From assembly GCA_030141605.1 (NCBI GenBank), contig JAQGDQ010000020.1:806001-870000 (forward strand): a stretch of DNA of 64,000 nucleotides, given 5' to 3'. Under the pieces are notes generated by a model. The model ran no database searches and was not told the DNA's origin. It was given only the letters and a program-made list of their open reading frames with translations. Both the position numbers and the translations under genes were made by a program. This DNA is from Tubiluchus corallicola (taxonomy: Eukaryota > Priapulida > Priapulimorpha > Priapulimorphida > Tubiluchidae). This document shows, in pieces, positions 1-12,880 of this stretch; position 1 is the first letter of the stretch, and every line of letters starts with the position of its first letter.

Positions 1-340
1 AGTTTAACATCAAAATTTTTATTCAGCAAAGTTCAGCAAACTGCATGCTAAAAAACTAGAATTCAACAGTAAAGTACTTTAATTTTGAACAGGTGTGGCA
101 AAAAATTGAACTGAACCGTCAATGGTGCCATAGCCACAGGTTCTGGTGAGTGTAGGTGTCTCAATGAAATAAACAGCATAGGAAGTAAGTAGATCAAACT
201 CTCACATACAGTTCTTTCAGCAGCCACCCATCCATTTCGGTCTTGGTTCAATCCTACTTAACCAAGCAAAAGTATAGTTCGCTACGATAGCTCATCAATC
301 CACTCAAAAGGAGGATAAAACAGCAAGTTTCGGTTAAAGC

Positions 341-346
341 TTTATT
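341..346 (-). terminator. Poly(A) signal of the PAN-domain gene
   Basis: AATAAA on the minus strand, 72 bp beyond the stop codon of the last PAN exon. The rest of 1-417 holds 3' UTR and flank with nothing else visible. Confidence 0.5.
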
Positions 347-417
347 AGAAAATGTCACATACGAAAGTTAATTATTAATTTATTAACCATTTCCTCGCTA
401 TTGAGATAAAAATTTAA

Positions 418-3400
418 TCACTCACGTCCGAAGATGGTACAAGAATCCATGGGACCCATACCACTTGAAGGTATTTCATCTATGAAGTCACTCGTTAATC
501 GACACTCTAGCAGTGACGGGCAGTAGCTAAATGACTCGCACTGTAATCAAAATAAAAGGCATGTATTTTGTCTTTGTCTAATAAGAAAAAATTAGTTCTG
601 ATGCCTTAGAGCAACGAAATGTTAAGTCGACAATATTTTTAACGAGCTAAAAAAGAAATAATTCTAAAATAGGCAAACACTCATATCTTATCTAGTTTTT
701 AAATAATATCATTTAAGTCAAAAAATATTGTCTATCCTTTTTACATTTATACTAAAAAAGGCATTGATCACGCAATAATATTGATTTTAGAAAGTTCAAA
801 AATCGTATGATACATGCTATGAAAAATACGAATACGTATTTTCATCACTTGACACTGTTTTAACAATTCATCAGGAAAGCAGAAAATACTAACGTTTGCA
901 AAAACAGTCAATATTCAACAAACGTGAATTTATAACGAATTCCTACGAGCCATCCGGCATTTCATTAGGAGAAATGGTGGAATAGAACAGATTACAAGCT
1001 TCACTGCAAGTAAACTGCTACATTGTTTAATGTAGTTAGTATGTGTGAAAATTAGTCTGTGCGAAAACATAGTCTCACACAGAGTAATTTTAAAGTGTAC
1101 TTTTTGCGTCTTTTTTCCTGGATTAAATTAGTCTGTTTTCGAAAATATTCTGTGTGGGGCTACAGAATAAGGCAAAAGGTTGATAAAGAAACTTCACGCT
1201 CCGAGTTTGAGTCCGCTGAAGAAGATTCTGATTGAAAAGTCCGCTCTAAGGTTCAGTCGTTTAAATTTAATTGAAAATAAGCATCGCATTGGAATAAAAA
1301 AAATGTAATTGGTCTGTGTCGAAAATTAGTCTAACGCAGACTAAATTTGATAGTGCACGTTGAAAAGTGAGTTTAAAAATTACTCACACAGACGAATTAC
1401 GCTAAACAGTGTAGCAAATAGAGGAATTTGACAAAATAACATTTACGTGGATAATTTGTTCCCGCTTTTGTGTATGAATCTACATAACCGAACATGACCC
1501 TTGTTCAGATGCTCATCCATGCAATTACAAACAGACCATGCTCAACTATTGGAGACTATAGTCATGTAAACAAAGACAATTTTAAAAGCGCTGTATCATA
1601 TATACAAGTTTGTGGAAAAGCTTAAATGAATACCTTTTCATCCAGAGCATTCACGCACTCGCTTTCACAACCTTCCAGTGTCACGCCCACTATTACCCTG
1701 GAACTGGTTAGCGTCATTTCCTCGTAACCCACCACGAACTGCTCTGAAAACCAACGTTTGTTTATTAGAAGTATTTACGAAATTGTCCTGCACAATGTAC
1801 TACAACCTACAAAATTTATAAAGAATGAACCAGTCAGTTCAGAGTTAAAGTTTTATAGTTCAGGTACAGCTGTAGAGTTTAAATTTATAAAATACTGCTC
1901 ATTTTCCGTGAAGGTTGTATGTTCGATACCACCTGATCTTCAAAACGTTCGGACCTGGTAAAGCAGGAGCTGACAGAGATGGTCTTACTTCCTTGCATGT
2001 CGAGTACAAAACGTTCGAGAGCTGGAGTGCTTTTATAGTCCAGTGGAAAGCTCTAAATGTTGATGCGTGTGTTTTTCAGTTGATGCATTAAACAGCAAGT
2101 GTTCAGTAAGTTTAAACTACATCTTAAAGTTCATTAACTACTGACACAGAATTGGTGCCAAATGTTCCCGATGTAAAAATTACATTCTTAAGTGGTGGAA
2201 TTGGTTCAAGAAGCTTCCTAAAATTGCCAGTAAATTACATTAAAACCACATTCTGAGTACGGTAAAGAATTTTTGTAATGTGTTATTTTATAGATAATTT
2301 CGGCACATATAAAGTATATGAAATGCAAACTTGGGGGAAATATGCTGATTAGTAAAAACGTGCAATTCTTAGGCACCAAATTCATCACTTAAAATCTTTA
2401 AATACCTGCTTAGCAAAACTGAAGAAAAATTCTCACTAGTTTCGTAGATATGCGTCAGATGAGGTTTAAATGCCTCCCTCTTTTAGGTCATTCCTAGATT
2501 TTTTTGCACCAAGTTTGTCACCCTTTGAATTGCAGGTTCTTTGTCAGTAAGACTCAAAACAAAGATTGCAAAAAGCTTTATGGATTTACGATAGATCTGC
2601 TAAACCATTCTATAAATGACGCAGTGCCTAATCAGGTGATCCTTAAGGACTTGACTTAGATTACCTAAATGACACTTTTAACCAGAAAATGGAAACTAAG
2701 GTATCAAAATATAATTCTATAACAATAAATATAGGCCTAAATGCCTAAATAATTATTAGTTTGAAATACCTCCTCCAGTATCGACGCCAATTTCTCGTAT
2801 ATTCATTGCTCTATACATTGCCGTCTGTAAAATAAAGCAAGTATTGTTAAGTAATAACTCATTTTAACTGCGAGAAATTTTTTAACAAAGTGTGGGTAAG
2901 TTGAAAGTTTGTTTAAGTACATAGAATCCACAAATTGACTAACTTTGGAAGTGGATTTGACTAATTATATGAAAGTGCAACAACCAACCTTAAAGTCAGC
3001 TATGTAACCTATTTTGAACGTCTTTCATTGGCCTGCATTGACATGGTTATCATCAAGTGCCACAGTAATAATATTGTCAACAACAGTACTATGAAACAAA
3101 TTTAAAACACTATACCGTTACAAACAACTATAGTATCGTTGCCATCACTGACTTTGCAATTATAATCCGAATTATTTTCTATGGCTGACATTAAAGTATG
3201 TGCAACGTAAAATTTCGAACACATCTTGCGATATATAAATAAAGACAATTATATCTCGTAATTCGAAAAACTTGTGCGAATTTTCTTACCGTGCCATTTG
3301 CCAGGGTATGAATAACAAAGAAGCGATTATAAAATACTGCACTTTCCAAGGCAGTTATTGCGTACAGATTTGTCTTATGCACCCCACTTTCTATTACAGT

Positions 3401-6400
3401 TCCTAGAAAAAAATAAAAGACTAATTGATAGACGCCATTATGTTTGTTTTTGTTTTCCCTGTGTGTATAGTCTATATTTATTTGTCGCAGTACGCATTAA
3501 GTGAGTTGCAATTCAAAAGCAAGTGAATAACTCCAAAGCCCTGCGTCTATATAACAGCTCTCCAGCAAAACTTAGTTTACTCATTTTCCTAAAAAAAAAT
3601 AAATTTAATATCTAGTGGTTAAAATGTTAGGCTTGTAATACAAAGGTCACAGGTTCAGACCCCAGCCCAATAGCTAATCGTTAACTCGTCTTTTCACATA
3701 TTTTTGTTGCTTTTTTGCTAACTTTGTTGTTTAAATTTTAATACCTAAAGATTTATTTTATTAAAAAACTTACTGACTTACTGTAGTAATAATCACAAAA
3801 GACCATGGGTAAAAATGCACCGGGTGTCATATCATTAGGATGGTACTTGTACAAATAGCATGGTTTTACGGCAATATCTGATTTGCACGATCCGAAGCTC
3901 CGACACTCAAACTCTATCTCAGCATCGCATCTCGCAGCACATTCTTCTGGTGTCATCTCTTCATCGAACTCCTTGTCACCTGGCCCAGCTTTCTGTAGTT
4001 CCGTCAACACGTCATAATCCAGCAAATGGTCACCTGAAAACCCATTGTTCACAGATTAAGCTTTTGCAAACTAAAACCTACCATTTCCTTTAACAAAGCC
4101 AGACATGCATTTTGCTCATATCACATCCTACAAGCTTACTAATACATGCAGTACCACGACAAAATGAAAAATTACAAGATCAAAAAATAATTCATATTTG
4201 CTAACATGTAATTATGCTGCATTTAAATCAAAGTATTTTTGAAATTTGTATTTTTAGGAAAAAACGAAGCATTTCGTTTGAGCATTATACGAGATGTGAC
4301 AAAAGCTCATGTAAGCATTGCAGAAAACTCCTACAGAAGTAAAACAAAATAGTATGGCTGTTAACAAAACACACTGTAACAAAAACCGACAAACAGCGAG
4401 TCTTCGTCTAGTCGAAATTATCTCTATGAAGTGTACTAGATAAACGTCACGTAAAATCTTTGGTTGCCTCACATTAAGACTGGTTATCCTGCATCGATGT
4501 AAGTAGTTCTTCTTTATCATATATCACTAAAAATATTCTGTACTCGACAAATCTTTATAGCTTTACTAGTGTTTTAAACAATTTCGGCCAGTATTTTTTT
4601 AACATTTTTGTAATCAGTTAATCATAAAACTTAAGTATGGTGAAATATGTTAGCATAATAATTAAAATAATGAACGTCAATAAAATTTATGTTAACCATC
4701 GGGAACATTCTCCAACAGAGTAAAAGTAACGTAGGTATTCTGTTCATCAGTAGCCAGATCCATATTAACAATTCTTCTAATCGAAACTTTTGCTGTTTTT
4801 GAAATTTCGGCTTTCAGTTCATGTCTAAAAACGCTCAGTTCTCCTGCCGGATAAACGCCTGAAATATACAGAAGATTGTGAGTAACTGCTTAGTCTTTTC
4901 CTTTACTTACTATTCAACAAAAATTCTTTTTAGACAGTAAAAATTGAATAATTTTAAATAAAAAACGAGCTACAAGAAAGTGTTTGAAAATTCTCCATCT
5001 CTGATTTCCCTTACTGACGGAAAGTACTCAACGTAAAAAAATTCTCCATATTTGAACCACCTTACTGATAGAAAGTACACAATGTTAAATGAACAAAACC
5101 ATTTTCACCATTCCGCTATTCCAAAATTTCAGCTGGATTTTCAGGTTGAATATAAAAATGTATTTGTAGCTGCATTTACTTATATTAATTAACTACCACA
5201 AGTCTTCATCTATGGCTTTTCATATCTACATATTGATGGTGACTGTGGCATTAGATCTTAATATGATATCAAGCAGAGACTACAGTACAGAGGGCCTAGC
5301 GTCAACTGCCTGGCCGTAATAAGTTTGGTAACAATAGCACCTGGAGCGATAAAAGAACTATACTCGCGCATGTCAGTGTAGTCAATAGTTAGAATTTCTC
5401 AACAGAAACTATAATTACCAAAACTTATCAAATTATCTACAAACCGTAAAAAGTTAACTCAAGACGTCTTTTGTCCTTCTCTTCATAACATATCTTTGAG
5501 TCTTCAAACTCTTTGTCATCCCAGTATTCAGAAAAACCGACGATGGTAACATAGGATGGCACGCGGAAACCAACTTCCTGTTTGATAAAAACAAACCATT
5601 ACAATAATTCTCACTGCCCTTGGACAATATATATATAGTAAAAATGTAAATAAAGTAAATAAAGTAAAAAATGATATAAGCTATAGCAAAATACTCCTAT
5701 CCAAAAAAAACTAAAGCATTCGAAGGATATAAACCTCGCAATCATGCTTCATGTTTGATTCAACACCATAAAATCTAGTAGTAGTTGCATCTTTTATATG
5801 ACAAATACGATGATTTCAAAATAAACTTATTAAAAGCATAAAATGTGTTTACCCTGTTTTCTATCCATAACTCCAGATAAACAAACACACTCTTTCCTTT
5901 AGTATTCTGTAAAAACATACAATTCTCAAAAGCTGGCAAACGTAATACGTCACACAGTTTACTTAATCTGAATTAATTTATTTAGATAGAAGCAAAATGT
6001 ACGCATTACTATGGAGTCAGTTTTCGCTGTTTGCAAAAAGCGCAATAATAATAATAATAATAATAATAAGTCGGCTTTAAATTCAACAGACAACACAAGC
6101 CAGTCATTATTATTACCCCAATTTTGCCCCAAACACCATGCGCCAAGCACGGCATGCAACAGCATTTACCATTTTTAAAGTCTGGTATTACCAGACCGCG
6201 GTTTCAAACTTTCGACCTCCCAGACGGAAAGCAGACGCGTTATCGATTACATTACACGACCGGTAAAACCAGTATTGTGTAATCTATGGATTGAGTGGAA
6301 CTCTGTGATAGCACCAGAAAAAATAGCCCTTTTTTCAGTTGGACTAAAGTGCGTATCTACCAAGTAAATTGGCGCTTATTCCAGCCTAATGTAGTAGTAA

Positions 6401-7860
6401 TTTTTACAAAGTAGAAATAGCTAATTACGTTAAAGAAATAGTATTCCCACGTTTGATTAGTAAGTACAGGTGCCCCAGTTACATTTGCGGTGTCCAAGAA
6501 GCGCAATGACCAAACATCACACAATAATCCTCTATGCATTCTCTGTAATAACACAAAAAATACGCTTTAATGAACAAATGAAAAAGATCCTGTTAACGAG
6601 CGTCGAGATGGCATTCTACAGTATATCATCACAATTAAACCCTTGATACTAACAGTGGCGCAAAAAATGTGCCGCTATTTTAATCACTATAATATAAGAG
6701 GAAAATAACGGAATCTCTTCGAAATTACTAGATTGGCGTTACAGCCGTTTGTGTGCATACGTCAAATACTTTAGGTCACTCCCGCAGATTTGTCCATAGT
6801 TGTCGAAGTTTTAAATCGACAAGTCAAAAAACTAAATGCCGAAAAGAATTTTTGTCACTATTGCGAAAAATTTACAGCAACAGCTCTATGCGTTCACTAT
6901 TTTCACTGCAAATTAGACGAAGGCATTTCTTCCAAGAACTGACACTTTTTCTCACTTGTTTAACGGGTATTTGGTGCCAACCCTCAACAATTTTTGCCTT
7001 TAGTTCCTTTGACTCAAACGGTTCTGTGCATTCCCGGCTATTGTACACTTTCTCTTTAAAGGGATTCCAGATACCGTAATAGAAAACCGCATGCCTTGTG
7101 TTGAAGACCATGATATAAACTGTTTCATTTTTTTATTGTTGTTTTGCCTATTGTATTATTGAGTGTTTTGTACGTGAACCTGGCTGTTTTTCAGTTGATG
7201 AATATAACTGACATTGTCCCGGAATTTAAGTTATTAACATCCAAAAAAAATTTCGGTCATAGCTAAAAAAACGGCTAAAGCTATAAACTTGTAATTTTCG
7301 CAGCTAAAAGCTAATGTACTGTAGTATCATCTTTGAACTTTCAACTTTGCAGGTCACTCATTTTCTAGTCTAAACTTCAGCATATTTTTCTGCGCCGCCA
7401 GTTGTTATATCAGAAACACGTTCTTTTCACAAAAAGTAATGCTATTTTAACTTATTAAAAATAGAAACTTTTCAGCATGTTTAGTACTCTATTTTCTCTC
7501 TTATAGTTTGTTTGAGAAAGTATTCATAGTGTTGTATACAGCAGTTAACTAGCTACAAAGATACACAACTACCTACTTTTACAGCCAATGGCTTTATCAT
7601 ACAACCGTACTTTGATTAAACCGATATGATGTTACTTTTTAATCAAATGATTCATTGATAGCTGCAGCTTGCCTGTCCAACGTAATAGTGTTCGCCTCTG
7701 TCAAAGCCAAATAATTCCATTGGATCTTTCATCCATGTGACAGTTGTGGTTTTATTCCCAGCTACGGAAGTGTTAGTATTTGCTTCCCACCATGAAGCCG
7801 CTTCTGATAATGGTAAGACATTGCAGATCTCCTTTATGTAATCAAATTCAAAAGCGATGC
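418..7860 (-). CDS. Secreted two-PAN/Apple-domain protein, 3' part of gene
   Basis: Nine minus-strand exons join in frame: 6429-6542, 5853-5906, 5445-5577, 4697-4858, 3782-4033, 3290-3402, 2770-2824, 1634-1743 and 418-540. They total 1116 nt (371 aa plus TGA). Every junction has GT-AG borders and matching phase. A tenth exon, 7673-7860, may precede them. Seen: exon 3782-4033 carries a PAN-like module (EECAARCDAEIEFECRSF, then CKSD, KPCYLYKY and FCDYY); exons 1634-1743 and 418-540 form a second one (LEGCESECVNALDEK, CESFSYCPSLLEC, SCTIFGRE-stop). The upstream exons have no recognised fold: one holds LCDVWSLRFLD, another a basic helix-like stretch (FRHELKAEISKTAKVSIRRI). PAN modules usually bind protein or carbohydrate outside cells, so secretion is inferred; the signal peptide is not in these exons. 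Function is unknown. Confidence 0.75.
1016..1416. mobile_element. MITE of about 400 bp with 37-bp terminal inverted repeats
   Basis: The left end (GCTACATTGTTTAATGTAGT) and the reverse complement of the right end (GCTACACTGTTTAGCGTAAT) match over about 37 bp with a few mismatches. There is no ORF inside; degenerate copies of TTAGTCTGTG recur internally. It lies in the last intron of the PAN gene. The superfamily was not determined. Confidence 0.6.
3608..3670 (+). repeat. tRNA-Thr-like SINE head
   Basis: A-box-like TAGTGGTTAAAATG, an anticodon-loop-like CTTGTAAT (TGT) and a B box GGTTCAGACCC lie at tRNA-like spacing. The acceptor stem does not pair, so it is read as a tRNA-derived SINE or pseudogene in a PAN-gene intron, not a working tRNA. 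Confidence 0.5.
6046..6069. repeat. (AAT)n microsatellite
   Basis: About eight AAT units in an intron of the PAN gene. Confidence 0.9.
6190..6264 (-). repeat. tRNA-Gly-like SINE head
   Basis: On the minus strand an A-box-like TGTAATCGATAACGCGT, a loop containing TTTCCGT and a B box GTTTGAAACC occur in tRNA order. The anticodon stem is broken. Read as a decayed tRNA-derived SINE. Confidence 0.5.
6885..7415. repeat. Dispersed repeat, copy 1 (copy 2 at 50225-50460)
   Basis: Two blocks match copy 2 in the same order: one around TTTTCACTGCAAATTAGACG, and one ending in TTTTTCTGCGCCGCC. About 250 bp between them is absent from copy 2. An open reading frame on each strand here gives no recognisable product. 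Family unknown. Confidence 0.55.
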
Positions 7861-7905
7861 CTACATGTGAGAAATAACCAATGTTATCAATTTCAAAAGC
7901 GTCGC
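7652..7905 (-). CDS. Exon of the PAN gene, or terminal exon of a separate gene
   Basis: The open stretch holds WWEANTNTSV, TVTWMKDP and FGFDRGEHYYVGQ. Two 3' splice sites 45 bp apart, before 7905 and before 7860, both lead into the same frame because the boundary is tandemly duplicated. At the other end there are two readings. The frame can run on to a TGA at 7652-7654 and make a terminal exon. Or a GC-AG intron can begin after CAG at 7673 (donor CAG|GCAAGC), which joins in phase 0 to exon 6429-6542 of the PAN gene. I prefer the second because the phase fits and the downstream gene otherwise lacks a 5' end. The product is not recognised. Confidence 0.45.
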
Positions 7906-8414
7906 CTATATGTGAGGAATAACCAGTATACTGTACACTTGATGTCATGTAGCTTCTCTCCCCCCCACCCCCTCTCTTTCTCTCTCTGTCTCTCTTTGTC
8001 TCTCACTGTCACTTCTGACTGTGACCGTGACGAAGTAAAGTTGCTATCAAAGCTGTTCATATTTTGAAGTCAATTTTAACAACTTTATACCGTGTTATGT
8101 TCTATAAATTTTATACCTACGTGTGTATGAATAGTACGCGGTTTCAGTGATGTAATTTAAATTCTGTGATAATTGATCTTATTAAAGTTATCAACGAAAT
8201 AAACATTGTTATAAGAACTATATTGTGTGGATTTGGCGCGAAAACCAAACGCCGAGAATTAGTGGAGGACCTACACAAAAGGCCCTAATCGGGTCGTTAA
8301 CAATCAATGGTAATTTAAGGAAAATCAGTTCCTTGTGACAAAGACGTTCCCCTTGACATCCTCGGGCATTATAAGGCATCTATTATATCCTGATTACGCT
8401 ATACCTTCTTCAAA

Positions 8415-9590
8415 ATGAGTACCTCTAGCGTACTAGCCAGGAAAAGCTGTACTATTTGTAGACGCAGTAAGGAAATAACAAAAAGAGAAATATACTGCGA
8501 GGTGTGCGTTGGCTGTTTTCACAAGTTCTCAAATGATAACGAATCAGACTCTGAGACTGAAACTATTGGGACGCAGTCGGAGCCAAAACCCCAAGCGCCG
8601 AATGATGCTAGCAAAGCAGTCTTCCTTGATCTACTAAAAACTGAAATAATTCATTTCATTCAGGAAGAGAACGATATCAACAAGCTGACCGAAATATTAA
8701 ACCGGCTGAAAAAAATATCAGGTGATCCTGTCATGGATAAACTAAATCAGATAGAACAATCAATAGAAAAGCTGTCGGGAACAGAACGCAGACCTTCCGG
8801 CCTTACTTCCTATAGCAATGCTGTGAAAAAAGACATGCAAACGTCTGTTACTTCTCGAAATCGTCAGTTACCAAATACACAAAATCCCATTGTTCAATAT
8901 GATCCAGCTAGAACAGTTATAATAGAAAATGTTAAAGACAAAAAACTTGTAGAGACCAGCGCATCAATTAAAACAAATCTGTGTAAGTATTTTCCACGTG
9001 TAAGATTTGAAATAGCCTACAGAACTGCTCGAGGAAACATACAAATTCAGTTAAAAGATTCTGAAACTGCCGATGAAATAATAAGCTCATGGAACCCAAC
9101 TTATATGGGTACCGACACGAAAGTCAGAAAACCAAATAAGTACTCTATTGGAGTGATCAAAGACTGTGACCCGGAATTGACTGAAGACGAAATAAAGGCG
9201 GCAATTGAACAGAAGTTCCCAGTAATCGAAGTAGAGCGATTTAAACGGAAGAACGGAGCCAATATGCCAATAGTTAAGGTGAAATTTAGCTCAGACGTTG
9301 AATTACAACGTGCAATACAGGAGGGAATTCCTATAAAACATCTTCTGTGCGAAGTAGAACAATATATCCGAAAACAAACACCTTTACGCTGTCACAAGTG
9401 TCAGTCTTTTGGACACGTTGCTAAGTGGTGCAGAAATAAAGCCAACTGTGGTAAATGCGGAAATCTGCATAAAACATCTGAATGCAACAGCAAAGAGATA
9501 AAGTGCTACAATTGCAAAAGTGAGCATGAAGCCAATTCCAAGAATTGCTCTACATACTTAGATCAGTTAAAAAGACTTAACCGTATCTAA
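8415..9590 (+). CDS. LINE ORF1: gag-like protein with CCHC zinc knuckles
   Basis: 391 aa, complete. The N-terminus has Cys pairs (CTIC, then CEVC and CFHKF) like half of a PHD/RING-type finger. A basic middle follows, with an RRM-like region (TVIIENVKDKK onward), then three C-terminal knuckles: CHKCQSFGHVAKWC, CGKCGNLHKTSEC and CYNCKSEHEANSKNC. Such proteins coat the element RNA in the retrotransposition particle. Its stop overlaps the ORF2 start as TAATG, so ORF2 is probably translated by termination-reinitiation. Confidence 0.9.
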   Translation: MSTSSVLARKSCTICRRSKEITKREIYCEVCVGCFHKFSNDNESDSETETIGTQSEPKPQAPNDASKAVFLDLLKTEIIHFIQEENDINKLTEILNRLKKISGDPVMDKLNQIEQSIEKLSGTERRPSGLTSYSNAVKKDMQTSVTSRNRQLPNTQNPIVQYDPARTVIIENVKDKKLVETSASIKTNLCKYFPRVRFEIAYRTARGNIQIQLKDSETADEIISSWNPTYMGTDTKVRKPNKYSIGVIKDCDPELTEDEIKAAIEQKFPVIEVERFKRKNGANMPIVKVKFSSDVELQRAIQEGIPIKHLLCEVEQYIRKQTPLRCHKCQSFGHVAKWCRNKANCGKCGNLHKTSECNSKEIKCYNCKSEHEANSKNCSTYLDQLKRLNRI

Positions 9591-12500
9591 TGGCTGCATC
9601 TTCTAGGTGTCTCAGTGTATGCCAAATTAATATCAATACTTTTTCTGTTCGTTCACAATATGCGTTAGACAAGTATGTAAACTCCTACTACTTTGATATT
9701 GTTACAGTACAGGAAGTGAAAGCTAAACAATACGATGATGTGACTCTAACTAATTATCAAAGTTATGTCAAAAATAAGGACCCAAATACAAGTGGATGTG
9801 CAGTATTCGTAAAAAATGGATTGATTAGTTGCAGACTACACGAATTAGAAGATAACAACACAGATACAATTTGGGTTTTAGTTAAAGGCAAAGGTTTGAA
9901 AATGATTGTAGCTTCTGTATATGTTCTGCCAAACAAAGTCGAGCACATGCAATCAATGCTAGCTTCTTTCAAAAAGGCCTGCCTATTTTCTGATCAACAA
10001 AGCCTAGACGGTGTTATGTTAACTGGAGATCTGAATAGTAGAAGTTTTATGTGGGATGTAAAAACTAACTCACATGGGCAACTATTAAATGACTTTGTTT
10101 GGTCTAGCACATATCCAGTACTGCCTGTTGCACCGTTGGTTGAAACATTTAAATCAGCCCACGGCAAAAGCATCATTGATATTGTATTGCTAACAAACAA
10201 TCTTGCGTCATTACCGGTGACACAAAGCGTTGACGACGAGGTTGAATTGTTTAGTGGAGCTCCGTTAATGGGCCACTTTCCAGTCATTACTAAGTTAGGT
10301 GCATCTTTCCATAACTATAGCACAACAGCAAAGCGTACTGTCTTCGATTTCAAAAGCAGTAATTGGCATAGCTGGTCAGGTTATTTAGAAAATAGTTTGC
10401 GCTCTAATTTTGCGCTCCTTAACGATGCTATAATGCGAGAGGACCCTATTGAGCTGTGGCAGTTGTTTCAGAAATTAATAAAAAACAGCAGTGAAGCTGT
10501 ACTACCAAAGAAAGTTATATGTAATCACTCAAAACCGTTTTGGACTCAAAACTTAAGTTTTTTGTCAAACAATGTACGAAGGTTGAGAAAAATCTATCTA
10601 AAGCATTCTAATATTCACAATAGGAACCGGTATCTTGAAGAAAAGACTAAGTTTGATGAAGAACTTCGCACAGCTGCTGATAACTGGCTTTATAAAAAGT
10701 GTGTCAACTTAAATGTTCGCAAAAGTAATGCATTCTGAAGAGATTATAAGAAAATATTTACTGGTAGAGCAAATTCAGATATCGGCATGCTAAAATATGA
10801 AGGAAACATATATAGCGAAAATCAAGATATTTGTGAGGTACTATACAAAAATTTTTTAAGTGGAGATCACGTAAACGGTGCAAATTTCGATTATTTTTGG
10901 CAGCAGCAAGTAGAGGGGGAAGTTTCTCGCTATGATTATAGAGGCATGGTGCCCCTTGCTATAAACTGTAACTTTACAATGGATGAACTAAACATTGCAA
11001 TAAAAGAAACAGTCACGCAGGGCAAAAGCACCGACTGCGATGCCTTTCATCCACTGATGGTTAAACACCTTGGCTTCTGGGCCAAGGCGGTTTTTCTATA
11101 CTTGTGTAATCTTTGTTTAAGTAAAAGCGAGTGGGTTTGGCGCGAATCCAATGTAATATTCATTAAAAAGGAAGGCAAAACAAATTATACGGATCCTGGT
11201 AGCTTTCGACCCCTGACGCTCTCATCCTATTTTGGCAAATTTGCTGAACGTTTACTGTCAAATCGATTGAGAACTTACATGTTTGAAAATGATCTGATAG
11301 ACGAAGTGCAGGAAGGTTTCATGGCAGGTCGCAATACCGGTCGCTATTTGATTCGCTTAATATCAAATATTCAAAAGCATTTACTACAAAATGATGTCTG
11401 TCTGTCTATCTGCGGTGATTTCCAGCGCGCTTTTGACAGCGTCTGGTTGGATGGTCTACTGTTTAAGCTATATGAGGCCGGCTTTAAAGGTAGAATTCTG
11501 GGTCTTATTAAGACTTTTCTATATGAAAGGAATGTGCGCATCAAGGTCAATAACTATACTTCTCAGGAATACTGTTGTAAGATAGGTCTGCCACAGGGGT
11601 CAGTCATCTCCCCGGTGCTATTTAATTTTTATGTGTCCGACATGTTTGACGAAATCTTAGCAATATCAAATACTAATAATTTTAAATATGCAGATGACGG
11701 AACAATACTTGTAGCTTGTTCTTCCGAAAATGAAACGCTTAGAACTAGTCAGCTGTGCTGTGATAAACTGTATAATTGGTGTTTTAAATGGCGGCAGATA
11801 CTAAATTGCTCGCAAGGAAAAACTGAAGTAATTCCATTTGGCCTTCATGATTTAAACGACTGCTTAAAATTTGGAACTAATGATGTTAGTTACGTGCAAA
11901 GTAGTAAAGTTTTAGGAGTTACAATCGACAGTAATTTGTCATTTGAAAATCATGTAAGTAAGGTTAGAAGACAAGCTTGGAATAGGTGGATGTCAATTAA
12001 GCGTAAGAGCATGCTGTATAAAGGCTTCAGTCTCAGTGTTATCATTGCTCTATTTAAGACTTTAGTTTTACCAATTATAATGTATGCTGCTCCAGCCTGG
12101 ATGGTAAGAAAGCACTCATTGTTTGACGATCTGTTGTATGACGTTATGAAAACTGCTACTGGTTGTCACTTTCACCCCTCAAAAGACAAACTAGAGTTAA
12201 TTTGTGGGCTACCCCCACTTGATATTATATTTAAGGGAATCACAGTAAAATTTATGCTAAAATCTCTAGCAATGTCGGATTCAGATTTAGTCAAAACTCA
12301 TATAATAGAGATTAGTCGTGATCCCACAATCGGTCATAGACATTTCCTTCGAGAATTACTGGCTTCTAGTGGTCATTATTTAAAATTATGTAAAAATTAT
12401 AATTCACGTACTATTGATTACGGTAGTATACCACTGAATATCCTTGAGTACAAAAAACAGGATATTGAGCATTTTATAACACACCTATGGAAAAATAGAT

Positions 12501-12880
12501 GCCGTACTCGCTACCAATGCCAGGAGTTGTCTATTCTTCCTGAAAATGTATTTTTAACTCCACTAGACCTTCCTTTTCATACAAATAGCAGAAGGCTAGA
12601 AAAACTATCTTGTAGTATTTTATTAGGGCAAGGTAACTTTAAAGATTTTCTTTTTAAAATTGGATACATACACGAAAATGCCTGTATATGCTCAGAGGAA
12701 GCACAAACAGTTGAACATTTGCTTTTTAATTGTACTTTGGTCGACGAAAATAAAAGATTAGCGCTTGCAAATAGCCTACAATTTCAAAACATTAGTAAAA
12801 TTTATACCTCTCGAGACAAAAACCTGCTAGTTGCTTTCTCTGAGTTAGTTTGTGATTCATTTTTACAAACTTTAGTATAA
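9590..12880 (+). pseudogene. LINE ORF2: endonuclease and reverse transcriptase, one premature stop
   Basis: One frame runs from ATG 9590 to TAA 12880, broken only by TGA at 10736-10738. The APE-type endonuclease is in the first 240 aa: VQEVKAK, the TGDLNSRSFMWD block, IIDIVLL and GHFPVITK. It nicks target DNA. The reverse transcriptase follows, with FRPLTLSSYFGKFAERLL, motif A (GDFQRAFDSVW), motif B (GLPQGSVISPVLFNFYVSDM) and catalytic YADD. The tail has a Cys/His zinc-binding patch (CICSEE, then HLLFNC). The TGA separates the endonuclease from the RT domain and most likely replaced a Trp codon, so this copy would make only the endonuclease unless read through. Confidence 0.88.
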
